Source of the DNA: Strongylocentrotus droebachiensis
Lineage: Eukaryota > Echinodermata > Echinoidea > Camarodonta > Strongylocentrotidae
DNA length: 64,000 nt
Assembly (NCBI GenBank): GCA_035222895.1
Contig: JAVYIG010000060.1
Span: 248,001-312,000 of the forward strand
Direction: 5' to 3'
In this document: positions 24,670 through 35,309 of the stretch, one piece after another
How the letters are laid out: every line of letters starts with the position of its first letter
Position numbering within the stretch: the stretch's first letter is position 1
The notes under the pieces: generated by a model
Database searches by the model: none
Told to the model about the DNA's origin: nothing
The model's input: the letters and a program-made list of their open reading frames with translations, nothing else
Translations under genes and position numbers: made by a program

Positions 24670-25953
24670 TTTCCCGGCCAAATTCGCGAGTTTGTCATTC
24701 AAATTAATTTGTCTTGCGTTCAAATTCGACGGTTTTAGTGCAGTCAGGTATACCTCGGGTTTATATTCCCTTTTCTAGTTTTCAAATCTATGGAATTTTC
24801 GTTAGAATCTACGTTGTTTCATTCAAATTAACGAACAATGTGCTTCTTTCGCTATTTGGTCATTCGATTTGGCGCAACACGGTTTTCTGACAACACGACG
24901 GTGTACTTCTAGCATTCTAATTCATTTGTAGCATTCAAATTAGCACTTTGTGCACTTAAATTGATGTTCAATATACATTTTTCGTTTATTACACACTTTT
25001 TATAGCTCATTATTTTTCTTTTAAGATTGTTTTTTCATGTGTATTTCATCATATTTCATTTTCTTGCATTTATATACTTATACTTATTAGATTTATCTGA
25101 TATTCATCAGCATTTAAGTTTGATTGTTATGAAGAAAAAAACGACTTGCATCTACGGACCTGATGGTCTCAGTATATTTGTAAATGTTCATGTGAGGAAG
25201 TTGTTTGTCTTATGTTTCATCATAAATTTATCATAATTTCATCATAATTTCATTATGGAAGAAGGGTACAATATTGTGACCGGGGTAGGGACTAGAGTCA
25301 ACAATTTGAACATGATTAATTATTTAGCCATGTCTTTAGCCATCGATCTGCTGGCGGGCAAGTAAACTATGAAACTCTTTAAGAAAAACAGAGGGGTGTG
25401 CTGGGTATAAGAGACGATGTGATTTACTTTTGTAAAATTCCGAGTCTGTAGTAGAAAGGGGCGATTGAGGGTACCCACACCTTTCCCGGGTATATGAACA
25501 TGTCCGTGCAGAAATGCCATATCCCTTGATTTCGCCCCTTCTTTACTTTATGTCTGACTACATCTGCATTGTCCTGAAAATGAATAAATGGAATAACAGC
25601 TTAGACCCCAATGCCAAATCATGCATTTTAACTGCATTTTTTTAAATCTGTAAAAGTTTGTTGCAATTCTTCCCCCTAACATTCCTAACTTGAATAACAA
25701 TATTACGATCACGAATGACAGGTGTTAATTTGAATGATAAAAATTACGCTTCGACAAGGGAATATTAATTTGAATGCTAGTTGAGCAGTTTCTAAATTGA
25801 ATTACAGATCTATGAAACCCTTCGACCAAAATCCTAAATTAAATACAAAAACTGGAAAATTGAATGATAAAAGGCATGGCAAAGCCGATCTGCACTAACT
25901 TAAATGCAAAGTAAATAAATTCGAATTACAAACACTTGAATTTGGCCGGGAAA
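24670..25953. mobile_element. 1.28-kb non-autonomous TIR element
   Basis: The left end reads TTTCCCGGCCAAATTC and the right end is its exact reverse complement (GAATTTGGCCGGGAAA). Subterminal zones on both sides are filled with variants of ATTCAAATTA / TAATTTGAAT at roughly 24690-25000 and 25680-25940. No transposase frame is seen. No clear target-site duplication was found, so the superfamily is open. Confidence 0.7.
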
Positions 25954-26105
25954 ACCTATAATAACAACAGATGAAAGCGTAATAACAAATGAATGGAATT
26001 TGAAATTTAAATGGTACATTTATAAATCTTCGAAAAGTTATTCAAAGCACCAATGAAAACAAAACACAAATTCCCGCGTTCCTCGGTGAACTCATTCGAA
26101 TGTGA

Positions 26106-26410
26106 GAGTGTCTTGGTCGAGTGGTTTAAGGCGCTTGACTGGAGATGCGAAGGTCGAGGGTTCGAATCCCGACACGGCACTAATCTCCTTTGGAAAGATA
26201 TTAACCTGTATTTGCTACTCTCCGCCCAGGTGATAAATGGGTACCCGGTGGGATGCGACCGTCAATTTTGGTCAAACAGTTTTTGAGCGTCAAGGAAGTG
26301 TGTGCGGGCAAGCACGGAATCCAATGACCGAGGTAATAGTATATTTGTAAAGCGGTTAGAGATATTTTATTAAGCGCTATATACAAGCTTAATATTAATT
26401 TTATTATTTT
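26106..26410 (+). mobile_element. tRNA-Ser/Leu-like SINE
   Basis: The head from 26106 has an A box (GGTCGAGTGGTTTAAGGCG) and a B box (GGTTCGAATCCC) in class II tRNA style. A body of about 220 bp follows and a 3' part (GTAAAGCGGTTAGAGATATT, then AAGCGCTATATA) ends in a short A/T repeat. The 3' part resembles the tail shared by many marine SINEs and L2-type LINEs. It is not a functional tRNA: the anticodon arm does not fold cleanly and no discriminator end is present. Confidence 0.85.
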
Positions 26411-26738
26411 GAATTAAATGATAGAAAATTAGAACGATCGTGTACATGTTATTCCATTTGAAATAGTGTTCAACCAAAGTCCATAATTTAATACACACCC
26501 TTACTGTAGATGTTGTAAATATTTTTAAATTATTGTTTTTCACGGAATAAATGACACGTTTTAAAGAATGGCACGAATATTAAGTGAATGTCTGAAATCC
26601 CGTTTTCAATAACCATTATTTTACGTTATTTTACATTTGTCTATAACACACGGTTTTACATCAACCTTTTACAAATGTACAGTTAACTTTACAAATGATG
26701 TTAACAATTCCCCTTGTGTACTGAAATAATCAAAACCC
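26411..26738. other. Unassigned AT-rich interval
   Basis: No feature recognised between the SINE and the Harbinger-like element. Confidence 0.4.
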
Positions 26739-27496
26739 TATGGCCCGTATTCTGAAGTCGTGTCTAACTACTGTTTAACTAAACAGTTGTCTAAGTCCTG
26801 TCTAAGTCCCGTCTAACTTTAGACACGAAGTCGTGTCTAACTGTTTTGGTATTCCGAAGTCGTGTTTAAATAAAGTTAAACACGAAGTCCTGTCTAAGTC
26901 CTGTTAAACTTTAGACAACAGCGAGGGGTTGTTTAAGTCCTGTTTAAGGGCGCGATTCTGCTGCTTTTCAACGTCGAAGGTACACTCTACTATCTGACCC
27001 CGAACTTGCGGGGGAGAACGATGGTACGTGCATCCTCTAAAATTTCACATACGTTTTGCAGGATTTTTTCTCGATAATATTAACTATTCTTATCTTCTGG
27101 TGACATCTTGGAAATTCCATAATCTATAATAAGCTAACCATTCTGTTGGACAGGTTTCTTTGTGGTTCTTCCGAGCACTGTGAGGCACTGATAAGTGATA
27201 TTATCAGTGTGTTTGTCAACGTACGTACGTACACACAGTTGTACAGTACATGCAGTCTAGTCATTACGTCACGATCACATCACCATGGTACCAGCACGCG
27301 CACAGCTAGCTGTGCGCGTTAATTTATTTAATTTATTTATCCGGTGCGCGCACGCATGCGCATTGGGTCTATCGTCAGAATTAACGCCTACTGGGCATGC
27401 GCAGAAGTCGTGACTAAAAGTTAAACACGACTTGCGCAGAACTTAAACAGTTGTTTAGTTAATCACGACTTAGACAGGACTTAAACAGTTGTTTAT

Positions 27497-27785
27497 GGTA
27501 GGTTCCCACTGCCGATCAAACCAACCCGACCAAGCCCAATCAAGCCCGATCACCCATTTTCCCCGACCAATCCCGACCCCATGCCTAAACACAAGCTCTT
27601 CCCGACCGCTATTCGACCATTCACGACCCCCATTCGACCATTCACGAATCCTGCACGACGTATAGTCGACCACAACTTCGATCTCTTCTCGATCATTCCG
27701 ATCTACATACAATCCCAACGCGATCCCTACTAGACTTACTAGATGTACACACGATTTCTACACAATCTCGACCCGAGCAGATTGA
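27497..27785. repeat. GATC/TCGA-rich subterminal zone, left
   Basis: Short words CCGATC, CGACC and TCGACC recur every 10-20 bp next to the TIR. This could be an array of transposase-binding sites; that role is inference. Confidence 0.6.
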
Positions 27786-28149
27786 CCTGTTCGTACAGGG
27801 ATCCAAGATGACTCGTGAATTGAGTGGATGCACAAAATCTTATCGTCAGCTGATGGTACAGTACTCATTTTTGATCAGCGTTCAGTTCATCTCAGACACT
27901 CAAGAGATGTAAATCGAACAGCTACATTTGTGGGCAATGGCGGATCCAGGGGAGGGGGATGGGCCCGAGGGCCCGGCCCCCTGGCAACAAAAACAAAGAA
28001 TGTGTGCTAAAGAAAGCAACAAAAAAAGTCTCCCCCCCCCCAAGCCACTGAACGAAATATCTGACGACGTAATTTTCCAATTTCCGGCCCCCCCCCCCCC
28101 CCCAAAAAAAAGGCTCATCTGCCCCCTGGATTTCACCTAGGGCCCAAAG

Positions 28150-28410
28150 TAAGGCACCTAATCTGACGGTAATTTAATGCTTAAAACCCGTGACGCCAAA
28201 TAGTGGCCTGCCAGTGTCACAAATAAGGTATCAAAATATGTTCATCTGACCGTAATTAAATGCCTAAAACCCCTGAGCTTCTGGGGGCTCCGCCCCCTGG
28301 TACCCACACCAATCCATGACCTGCCAGTGTCACAAATAAGGTATAAAAATATGCTCATCTGATTATAATTTAAGGTATAAAACCCCTGAGCTTCTGGGGG
28401 CTCGGCCAAC
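28150..28410 (-). repeat. 112-bp repeat array, inverted, left part
   Basis: About two units of the same repeat as at 2700-4012, on the minus strand (CTGCCAGTGTCACAAATAAG marks each unit). It continues at 31040 after a LINE insertion. Confidence 0.88.
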
Positions 28411-28424
28411 TGGACCCAACAATA

Positions 28425-30345
28425 AAAATAAAATACCTGCTTATTTGTTAGCGATAGATTTTGAAAAAGTGTTTGACTCGGTTTCACACATGTTTTTACA
28501 AAAGGTCTTAGTAGCCTTTGGTTTTGGACCGATATTTTTGTAAATGGGTGGAAATAATTTATAATAAGGCTCAAAGTTGTGTTTTCAATGGATACGTATC
28601 AACTGGATATTTTTCTATTCAGAAAGGTGTAAGACAAGGTGATCCTTTGTCTGCCTATTTATTTTTACTTTGCATTGAGATTCTTGCTCGCGCAATCCGC
28701 AGCGACTCGGCTATTCATGGGGTTCCGTTTAATGATATTCACGTTAAACAAATTCTTTATGAAGATGGCATGTCATTGTTTGTTCAAGATATTGAATCTT
28801 TTAACTCATAGCCTGCCATAAGGCTGCATGCACGCTATTGTTACGCTGCTTCTTGCATGCTAGCACGCATTCGTAATAGCAGTTAATGTTCATGCCCATT
28901 GGACTGTGCCTAGTGTTTAGCACGCGCTATTGTTAGTACCATCGCGTTAATCCGATTATCTCGTTATAAATCTGGCACTAGGGGGATTAGCCCTGTGGCA
29001 GGATAAGAGTTAATAGACTAAACTCATTGTTTACTAGTTTTGCAGATATGTCTGGATTGAAGATGAAAAGAGACAAAACCTTTGTATTATTGTTGGGTCC
29101 TAACGCAGATAAAGATGTAATAGTTCCATTTGGTAAGATAGTAAACATTGTAAAGATATTAGGTATACAGTTTACGTTAGACGTGGAAAGCCAGGAAAAA
29201 AATAATTACAAAGAAATCTTAAGTAAAATTAAAAAGCTGCTTATGTGGTGAAAACAAAAAGATTTGACTTTGATGGGGAAAATTCAACTAATTAAGACTT
29301 TTGTTCTATCAAAATTAGTATATGTACCATCACTCACACCTGTACCGCCTTGGGCATTCCGTGAAATTGAAGTGTTAATATTTGATGTTTTATGGAATGG
29401 AAAAGATCAAATCAAACGGAGTACTATGTTTTTAGATTACGATAAGGGAGTTCTTAAATTGACAGATTTTCAATTATTTATTCTAACACAAAGAATCATG
29501 TGGATGAAAAGACTTATAACAGGAGATTCAAATATGATTTGGAAACGTTATTTTAAATACCTGACTAGAAAATATGGCGGCCTCTTGATATTTTTCAGTA
29601 ATGTATCGCCAGATTTACTTGCACTGTCATTACCAGATTTTTACCGTAGCATGCTAGAGGCTTGGCTGGGGACAAAAGCCGTTTTGCTTAAGAACAAAAT
29701 TTCAAAAGAAATAAAATTATTTACAATAATAGATGTATCCGCATTCAGGGGCAAATATATTTCCATGAAGACTTATTTCTGAAAAATGTTTTTAAAATAC
29801 ATCATATTGTGGATAAGAAAGGTGAATTGAAATCTATCACAGAATTTAGGGGAAAAGGGTTTAAACAACATTGAAATAAATATAATAAAACAGTTATATG
29901 AAGGCATTCCATTCTCATGGAAAACTCTTTTGAATATATATGAACATCCTTGTGAGGATACCGAATTAAGTTTAGAATTCATTATTAACGCAAACCCTCA
30001 CTCTTTGCAAGGCATAACATCAAAATATATCTACATGTACAATACATTGTTAAAAATAAGAACGGAAAAATCTTATGCTACATGCAACTTAGAACGTACA
30101 TACAATATGGTCGAAAATGACACGAGAACAATTTTCTTAAGACCCCGAAAATCCACTCTGGACAGAAAGCTGAGGAAATTTTAATATAAAATGTTATATA
30201 ATTTAATTTATACAAATAAGCATCTATACGCTTTCAAACATGCAGTGAGCAATCTTTGCTCCGTTTGCAATAAAGACGAATAAACCTATGAGCATCTGTT
30301 TTTTACCTGTGAAAAGGTAGCAAATATTTGGAAGGACTGCGGTGA
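28425..30345 (+). pseudogene. LINE reverse transcriptase and C-terminal zinc-finger domain, broken
   Basis: The RT palm begins with LLAIDFEKVFDSVSH near 28441, where the first catalytic Asp is kept. GVRQGDPLSAYLFLLCIEIL follows near 28630, then ILYEDGMSLF near 28753, where YADD has become YEDG. A TTAA MITE interrupts the gene at 28805-29009. The frame resumes with SFADMSGLKMKRDKT and continues through the thumb and connection region to about 29780. Further segments at 29930-30184 lead into a Cys/His cluster near 30236-30310 (HAVSNLCSVCNKDE, then TYEHLFFTC), matching the zf-RVT type C-terminus of L1/Tx1 elements. Stops and frameshifts at about 29250, 29780, 30184 and 30282 kill it. The catalytic-box change would itself abolish polymerisation. 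Confidence 0.85.
28805..29009. mobile_element. 205-bp MITE with TTAA flanks
   Basis: It is flanked by TTAA at 28801-28804 and 29010-29013. The ends CTCATAGCCTGCCATAAGGC and, reverse complemented, CTCTTATCCTGCCACAGGGC form imperfect TIRs of about 22 bp. It interrupts the LINE RT frame. A longer relative is at 56282-56540. TTAA flanks suggest piggyBac-type mobilisation, although the terminal bases are not the classical CCC. Confidence 0.82.
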
Positions 30346-31039
30346 CCTTTTTGCTTTATTAGCGTTAAAAAATCTACACTGGCAAGAAATTAATATCGGG
30401 ATAAAAAGATCCAATGCGGGAGAAAAACAACTGTTAAATCACATTATTCTTTTAACAAAACATATGATTTTTAAATATAGTTCAACTAAAAAAAGACCCC
30501 CAATTCCTCAAGAAATTAAAAAAAGAATTATAGAAAATAGGCAAGAAGAAAAGGAATTAGCGGGGGAGAGAGGCACTTTAACACTTCACTTCAGAAAATG
30601 GGACATCTTCCACAGTTAAGGACGGCGAGGCAAATACTTCTTTCTCAGACTCAGACATCTAACAAAAATATATATAATTTGGTCTTAAGGAAAATGAAGA
30701 GACAGGATTTCCAACAAATGTGTAGATGTGAATGCTCGGGAAGGGAGGGGGATTTGTTGAGCTTTGGAATGAAGGGGGGAGGGGGATATGTAATTTTGTA
30801 TATGTGTCTGAATATGTGAGCGTATGTGGTGTGTCTGTCTGTAGGTAACTCTTTGATTTATAATATTCGTTCAGTATAAATAATTTGAAAACATTATGTA
30901 CTGTGTATTTTTGTTGTTGAGAGATGTACAATTTTCTTTTGATTTTATTTGTATATGTTATGTAAATCAATGAAGCTGTATGTTTGTTTGTTATATATCT
31001 TGTACTGAATGTATACAATAAAACAATGCTACAAAACAA

Positions 31040-31445
31040 AAAACATCAATTTATGTCCTGCCAGTGTCACAAATAAGGTATACAAATAAGCTCATCTGAC
31101 CGTAATTTATGGCCCCTAACCCCTGAGCTTCCGGGGGCTATGCCCCATGGACCCCACCCCAATTCGTGCCCTGCCAGTGTCACAAATAAGGTATAAAAAT
31201 ATGCTCATCTGACGATAATTTAATGTATAAAACCCCTAAGCTTTTGGGGGCTCCGCCCCCTGGACCCAACACCAATTTATGTCCTGCCAGTATCACAAAT
31301 AAGGTATCAAAATAAGCTCATCTGACCGAAATTTATGGCCCTAGACCCCACCCAAATTCGTGACCTGCCAGTGTCACAAATAAGGTATAAAGATATGCTC
31401 ATCTGACGATAATTAAATGCCTATTCCACCTGAGGTTATGGGGGC
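31040..31445 (-). repeat. 112-bp repeat array, inverted, right part
   Basis: About three and a half units continue the array from 28410, with one unit shortened near 31350. It ends in a G/C-rich stretch leading to CCTGGATCCGCGACTGCG at about 31627. Confidence 0.88.
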
Positions 31446-31739
31446 ACCACCCCTTGACCCCCGCCGAGAAACGTTCAGCGGGGCCTGCATGCAAGAGTGA
31501 GGTGATAGGGATTATTGTGTCTACCCCCCTCCCCGAGAAAAAAAAAAAGTTGTTGCCACTGCCGATGTCACAATTACGTACCAATATTTGGCTCGCATAA
31601 TTTCAAATTCTCCCCCCTAAGAAATCCTGGATCCGCGACTGCGTGTCGCTGTCACATGTTAGTACCAATTCTAGAAGCGATTAATATAACTAGTATCAAT
31701 ATACCGGTACGAAGAAAATGTGATTAGATCAGCACGTAA

Positions 31740-32225
31740 CTGTGTCCTTGGATGAGTTGCGATCGGAAAGATCAAGTGCGGTCGAGAAGTGCTCGGGATA
31801 TGATCGAGAAGCAGTCGAGGAGTGAGCGAGTTCGGTCGAGTAACTGTTTAGGGCAGACATGCTCCGATTGTGAAGCGGTTGAGTTGTTGATCGAGTTGAT
31901 CGGGAACCAATCGTGTAGAAGTTGTGTATACATCGAGATGATCGGGTAGAGATCAGCGGAAAAAAATCCACCCCGATCAAACTAGACCTCTATACGATCG
32001 ATTCCCGACCAGCTCGACCTCTACTCGACCAATACACGATCGCTGTACGATCGCTCGCCTTCTCGACCCCTACACGATATTTTTTGACATGCCAAAGATT
32101 GTCGTGTAGGAAACCAGATCGATACCGATCAAGGTAGACCGACCCAGATCAAGGTAGACTGACCCCGATTGCCCTTGCCGACCGAGCCCGACCAGGCCAA
32201 AATAGCTTGATCGGGCTTAGTGGGG
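31740..32225. repeat. GATC/TCGA-rich subterminal zone, right
   Basis: Words GATCGAG, CGGTCGAG, CGATCG and GACC recur throughout, with many self-complementary tetramers. Frames of 65-80 codons rich in Arg and Ser on both strands are compositional artefacts. The zone recurs inverted at 61882-62375. Confidence 0.75.
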
Positions 32226-32313
32226 TTGGTTTGATCGGAAGTGGGAACCTACCATTAGTTAGACGAGACTTAGACAGGGCTAAGTTGGACACGACTTCAG
32301 AATACGGGCCTAT

Positions 32314-32812
32314 ATGTTTATTGTATTTATGTTAATTACGCACTGTGTATTCAATAATGTATAGACTTTGTCTCGGCACTTCTGTTTATATTTAAAGAAT
32401 CAATCATCTATTTTACTTTATATTACAATAATTAAAAAACTGGATTTCTCAGACATATTAATTCCAGTCAATCAAGTTATACATTATTGTACCTCGAACA
32501 ATTTGTATTGCAACATAAAGACAAACGTTGCCATGTGATGCAGTGGCACCAAGGTGAACAGTTCCTCAACGGTTCCGAAAAGAAGTTATGAATATACTTA
32601 TGGGTTGAGATGCTCGATGATTTTTAGCGAACTTGGCATTATGAAAGATAATCATTTTTTAAAGCTTTATGTTAATTATTTGTCGTATGTTGTGCATTTG
32701 ATGTTGACCTTTTATCTTCATTTCTTCTTCTTTGGTTAAATATCTTGATCACTAACAACATCATACGACTTTGAAACCATACATGCAAACCAGATGCAAG
32801 GCAGTGTAAATA
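32314..32812. other. Unassigned AT-rich interval
   Basis: No mobile-element end or coding frame was recognised. Confidence 0.4.
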
Positions 32813-33103
32813 ATGACCAATATAAATGAATTTGATTTAGACGTCTCATCTGTTTTCAATGCAAACGATGCATCATCTAACAGTAACTTTTACTCAACTG
32901 ACAAATTTACTTCTAGTTTAATAATACAGGTTAAATACACAACACTTTGGCGAACTTGCTGCGATCAGACTCGATTACGAAGGAAAAAGAGGAGGTGGTG
33001 TTGCATTGTAAGTGATGAACATCTACCAATTCGAATTATCGCCAATACCCCTAAATGCCTGAATGTTAATTTCAAGCCCCCATTGGAAATGCACTCTGGG
33101 TAG
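32813..33103 (+). pseudogene. Fragment of a LINE endonuclease
   Basis: Near 32970 one frame reads DYEGKRGGGVAL, the glycine-rich block that precedes YV in LINE APE endonucleases. After a stop or frameshift the next frame continues SDEHLPIRIIANTPKCLNVN, as expected downstream. The preceding 45 codons (ISLAND-free, Asn/Ser-rich) are not diagnostic. Nothing else of the LINE is attached. Confidence 0.45.
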
Positions 33104-33204
33104 CTAGGTGACTTAGTCGCCTCCGGTTTATTTCAGGCGGCCGTAGTATGCCGATCTGCTCTCTGCCGCGTTGGCTGGTAGTCACTGAGCTAGCTGTCCA
33201 TAAT

Positions 33205-33440
33205 GGCCCGAATTCACAAAGCAAGGTTTGAGCTCAGACCAAGGTTTATGTACGTCATATGACGCGTTTCAGGTTTGAGTTCAGACCTTGGTCTGAAATG
33301 CATTTCACAAAGCCGGTTTGTCCTCAGACCAAGGTTTATGTACGTCATATGACGCGTTTCAGGTTTGAGTTCAGACCTTGGTCTGAAATTACATTTCACA
33401 AAGCAAGGTTTGTCCTCAGACCAGGTTTATGTACGTCATC
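33205..33440. repeat. Left TIR and subterminal repeats of the Harbinger element
   Basis: CAGACCAAGGTTTATGTACG and its inverted partner CAGACCTTGGTCTGAAAT recur in tandem blocks of about 102 bp. CAGACCAAGGT/ACCTTGGTCTG is nearly palindromic, so the sites read on both strands. Confidence 0.8.
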
Positions 33441-34478
33441 AGACCCGAAATTTACAGACTGCTCAGATAGGAGGTTTGTAATTCCTCAAACCTGGTTTGA
33501 GAGCTATAAACCAATCAGGATGCAGCACTGGGTGGAGATAATTTATGCTAGATTGATTTTATCCAAATAATTCACCGCCAAAAACAATCTGCGATAGTAT
33601 CTGGTCAGCCCGATTTTAGTGCAATTGAAATCTCTCAATCTCTCGATCCTTTCCTTAAAATCGTAAGTATAAAACCTGTACATGTAGTTGAATTCCTACT
33701 CTTCACGTTACTGACATTTCACTATTTGATATGCTTTATAACTTTCCATTTTCCATGAAATGTTCGGTGTTTTCATATCCGACGGCCTCTCAATTCCAGA
33801 GTTCAGGGACTGAGTCTGAGGGAGCTCGAGTCCAACGCCCAAGGCGGCGGCGGAGCTCGCACCCTCTGACCCTGGGCTGGAGTTGGGCCTAGCCGGGCCG
33901 GGCCTACATCTGAGTATGACTGTCATGTTTAATTTTGTCTTGTTGTCAGCAATGCCATGACACATGCCAATTAGACTAGGCCTAGACCTACACTAGTTAT
34001 TACAAATTCATGATAATGATAATAATACCAGGCTCTAGCCTAGGCCTGGCAATGATATCCATCACTTGACTTGGACACTGGTACCTAAATAAATAGAAAT
34101 TGAAGTGGCATCAGCAATGCCAATGTTCCCCAAAATGAATCACACTGACAAGCATAGACCAAAAGCTTCAGTCTCTCTATATTGCCGGTTGTTCGCTGAG
34201 ACTACGTCTGGCTCCACTAGACCTCCGATTATAGAATGTCAACAAATGTCAGTTTTATTATTTTTATTAAAGAAATGACCCATATCAGACGGTTATTTCT
34301 GTTTATGAGTCATGACAAGCAAAGCTTTTATTAAATTTAGATCTGGTTCTAATTGTCTTAATTAACTGGCTTAGTCTCCAGAGCCAGGATCACCCACAAA
34401 GTCACAAGCACAAGTAACATTTCTTTATTTTAAAAACATTGTTTGACATTTGTTTAATTTTATCTTCACTCCAGTAAA

Positions 34479-34575
34479 GATGGTAGAAATGCAGCTGATT
34501 CAGCATAATGAGCTGGTGTACCTGGAGGAGGAGCTGGAGCAATATATAGCAGCACAACCGGGCAGAGGCCTCTGA
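34479..34575 (+). pseudogene. Possible exon of a second Harbinger protein (Myb-like), uncertain
   Basis: A good splice acceptor (TCTTCACTCCAG) precedes a frame reading MVEMQLIQHNELVYLEEELE and then a stop after AAQPGRGL. PIF/Harbinger elements commonly carry a second gene for a Myb/SANT DNA-binding protein with a coiled, Glu-rich C-terminus, and the position upstream of the transposase would fit. The stretch is too short to assign on sequence alone. Confidence 0.22.
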
Positions 34576-35309
34576 GATTGGGAAAACCCGCTGGATGATG
34601 AGCCTTTTGTTTTAGATTGAGGTACTTTGAATTCAAATTCTGTATTGGGAAAGTTGGCGAAAACATGGCTAAACTACTTGATGAATATTGTTAACATAGC
34701 TATAAAAAAGGGCTTCTGTTGTAAAATCCAACCCTAGTGTCGTTATTAAAATCCAGAAATATTTCAATTCATGTTGACCGCCTAAATTCACTGTTCGTTT
34801 GCCCCGCTCCGCTGGTCTGCCTACGACCATGCAAGCCCCTAATGCCATGCACATGTGCGTTTACATAAATGTATTCAATTTCTAAGCATTTTCTGTCATA
34901 TTCCATACATTGAAAGATTAGTTATGATATTTATTCTTTTACATGGTAGGTGATGAAAGCATTCATTTTCATAATTTGTGTGTGGGGCATTTCCCAATAC
35001 TGTTATTTGGCTTTAATACATGAGGAAATTATTCAGATTATGTGTTGGAAACAAGTTTGTGATTTGTTGCTTAAATTTCACAAAAGGTGAAGCCGTGAAG
35101 GAAATTAGAAAAGGCATAGACAATTTTGTCTTTTACGTTAAATTGATTCACACCACATCTAGAAATCAGGATTATTTTTGTTTTAAGTGACAGTGACAGT
35201 TGGGGATGCACAAATATAATAGCATAAACCAGCAAAAAAATGATTTATTTGAATGCTTGTTTTTTTTAATTTTTTTTAAAGGTAATTAGATCTAAAGGAT
35301 GCACGGTGA

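Larger units (their letters stand above)
28411..31040 (+). mobile_element. Tx1/L1-like LINE, 5' truncated, inserted in the 112-bp array
   Basis: LINE sequence starts right after GGACCCAACA of one array unit. It stops where CATCAATTTATGTCC resumes the same unit, so the insertion split a repeat. The 3' region has AATAAA at about 31018 and an A-rich end. The endonuclease part is missing, as is usual for 5' truncation. The Tx1/L1 assignment follows from the RT and C-terminal motifs. Confidence 0.8.
27496..32254. mobile_element. Second Harbinger-like element nested inside the first
   Basis: The ends are TGGTAGGTTCCCACTGCCG on the left and, reverse complemented, TGGTAGGTTCCCACTTCCG on the right. 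Both are flanked by TTA (27493-27495 and 32255-32257), the 3-bp target duplication typical of PIF/Harbinger. Long subterminal zones (27510-27780 and 31740-32225) are dense in GATC, TCGA and CGACC words. The middle holds a GC-rich segment, a 112-bp array and a LINE. No transposase was found. A second copy in reverse orientation starts at 61882. Confidence 0.8.
26742..32310. mobile_element. Harbinger-like non-autonomous element (outer layer of nest)
   Basis: The left end is GGCCCGTATTCTGAAGTCGT and the right end is its imperfect reverse complement (ACGACTTCAGAATACGGGCC). The flanks are TAT at 26739-26741 and TAT at 32311-32313, a 3-bp duplication as expected for PIF/Harbinger. Subterminal direct and inverted repeats of GTCTAAGTCCTG and AAGTCGTGTCTAA fill 26760-26950 and 27400-27490. 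Without the nested element at 27496-32254 it would be about 810 bp with no coding capacity. It shares the GGCCCG-ATTC terminal pattern with the 33205-39606 element. Confidence 0.82.

Noticed and set aside
26106-26180. Functional tRNA-Ser or tRNA-Leu gene.
   Set aside because: Good A and B boxes, but the anticodon arm does not fold and the sequence runs on into a SINE body and tail.
31729-32137. Arg/Ser-rich proteins on both strands.
   Set aside because: They arise from the GATC/TCGA-rich subterminal zone and recur at 61963-62379 for the same reason.
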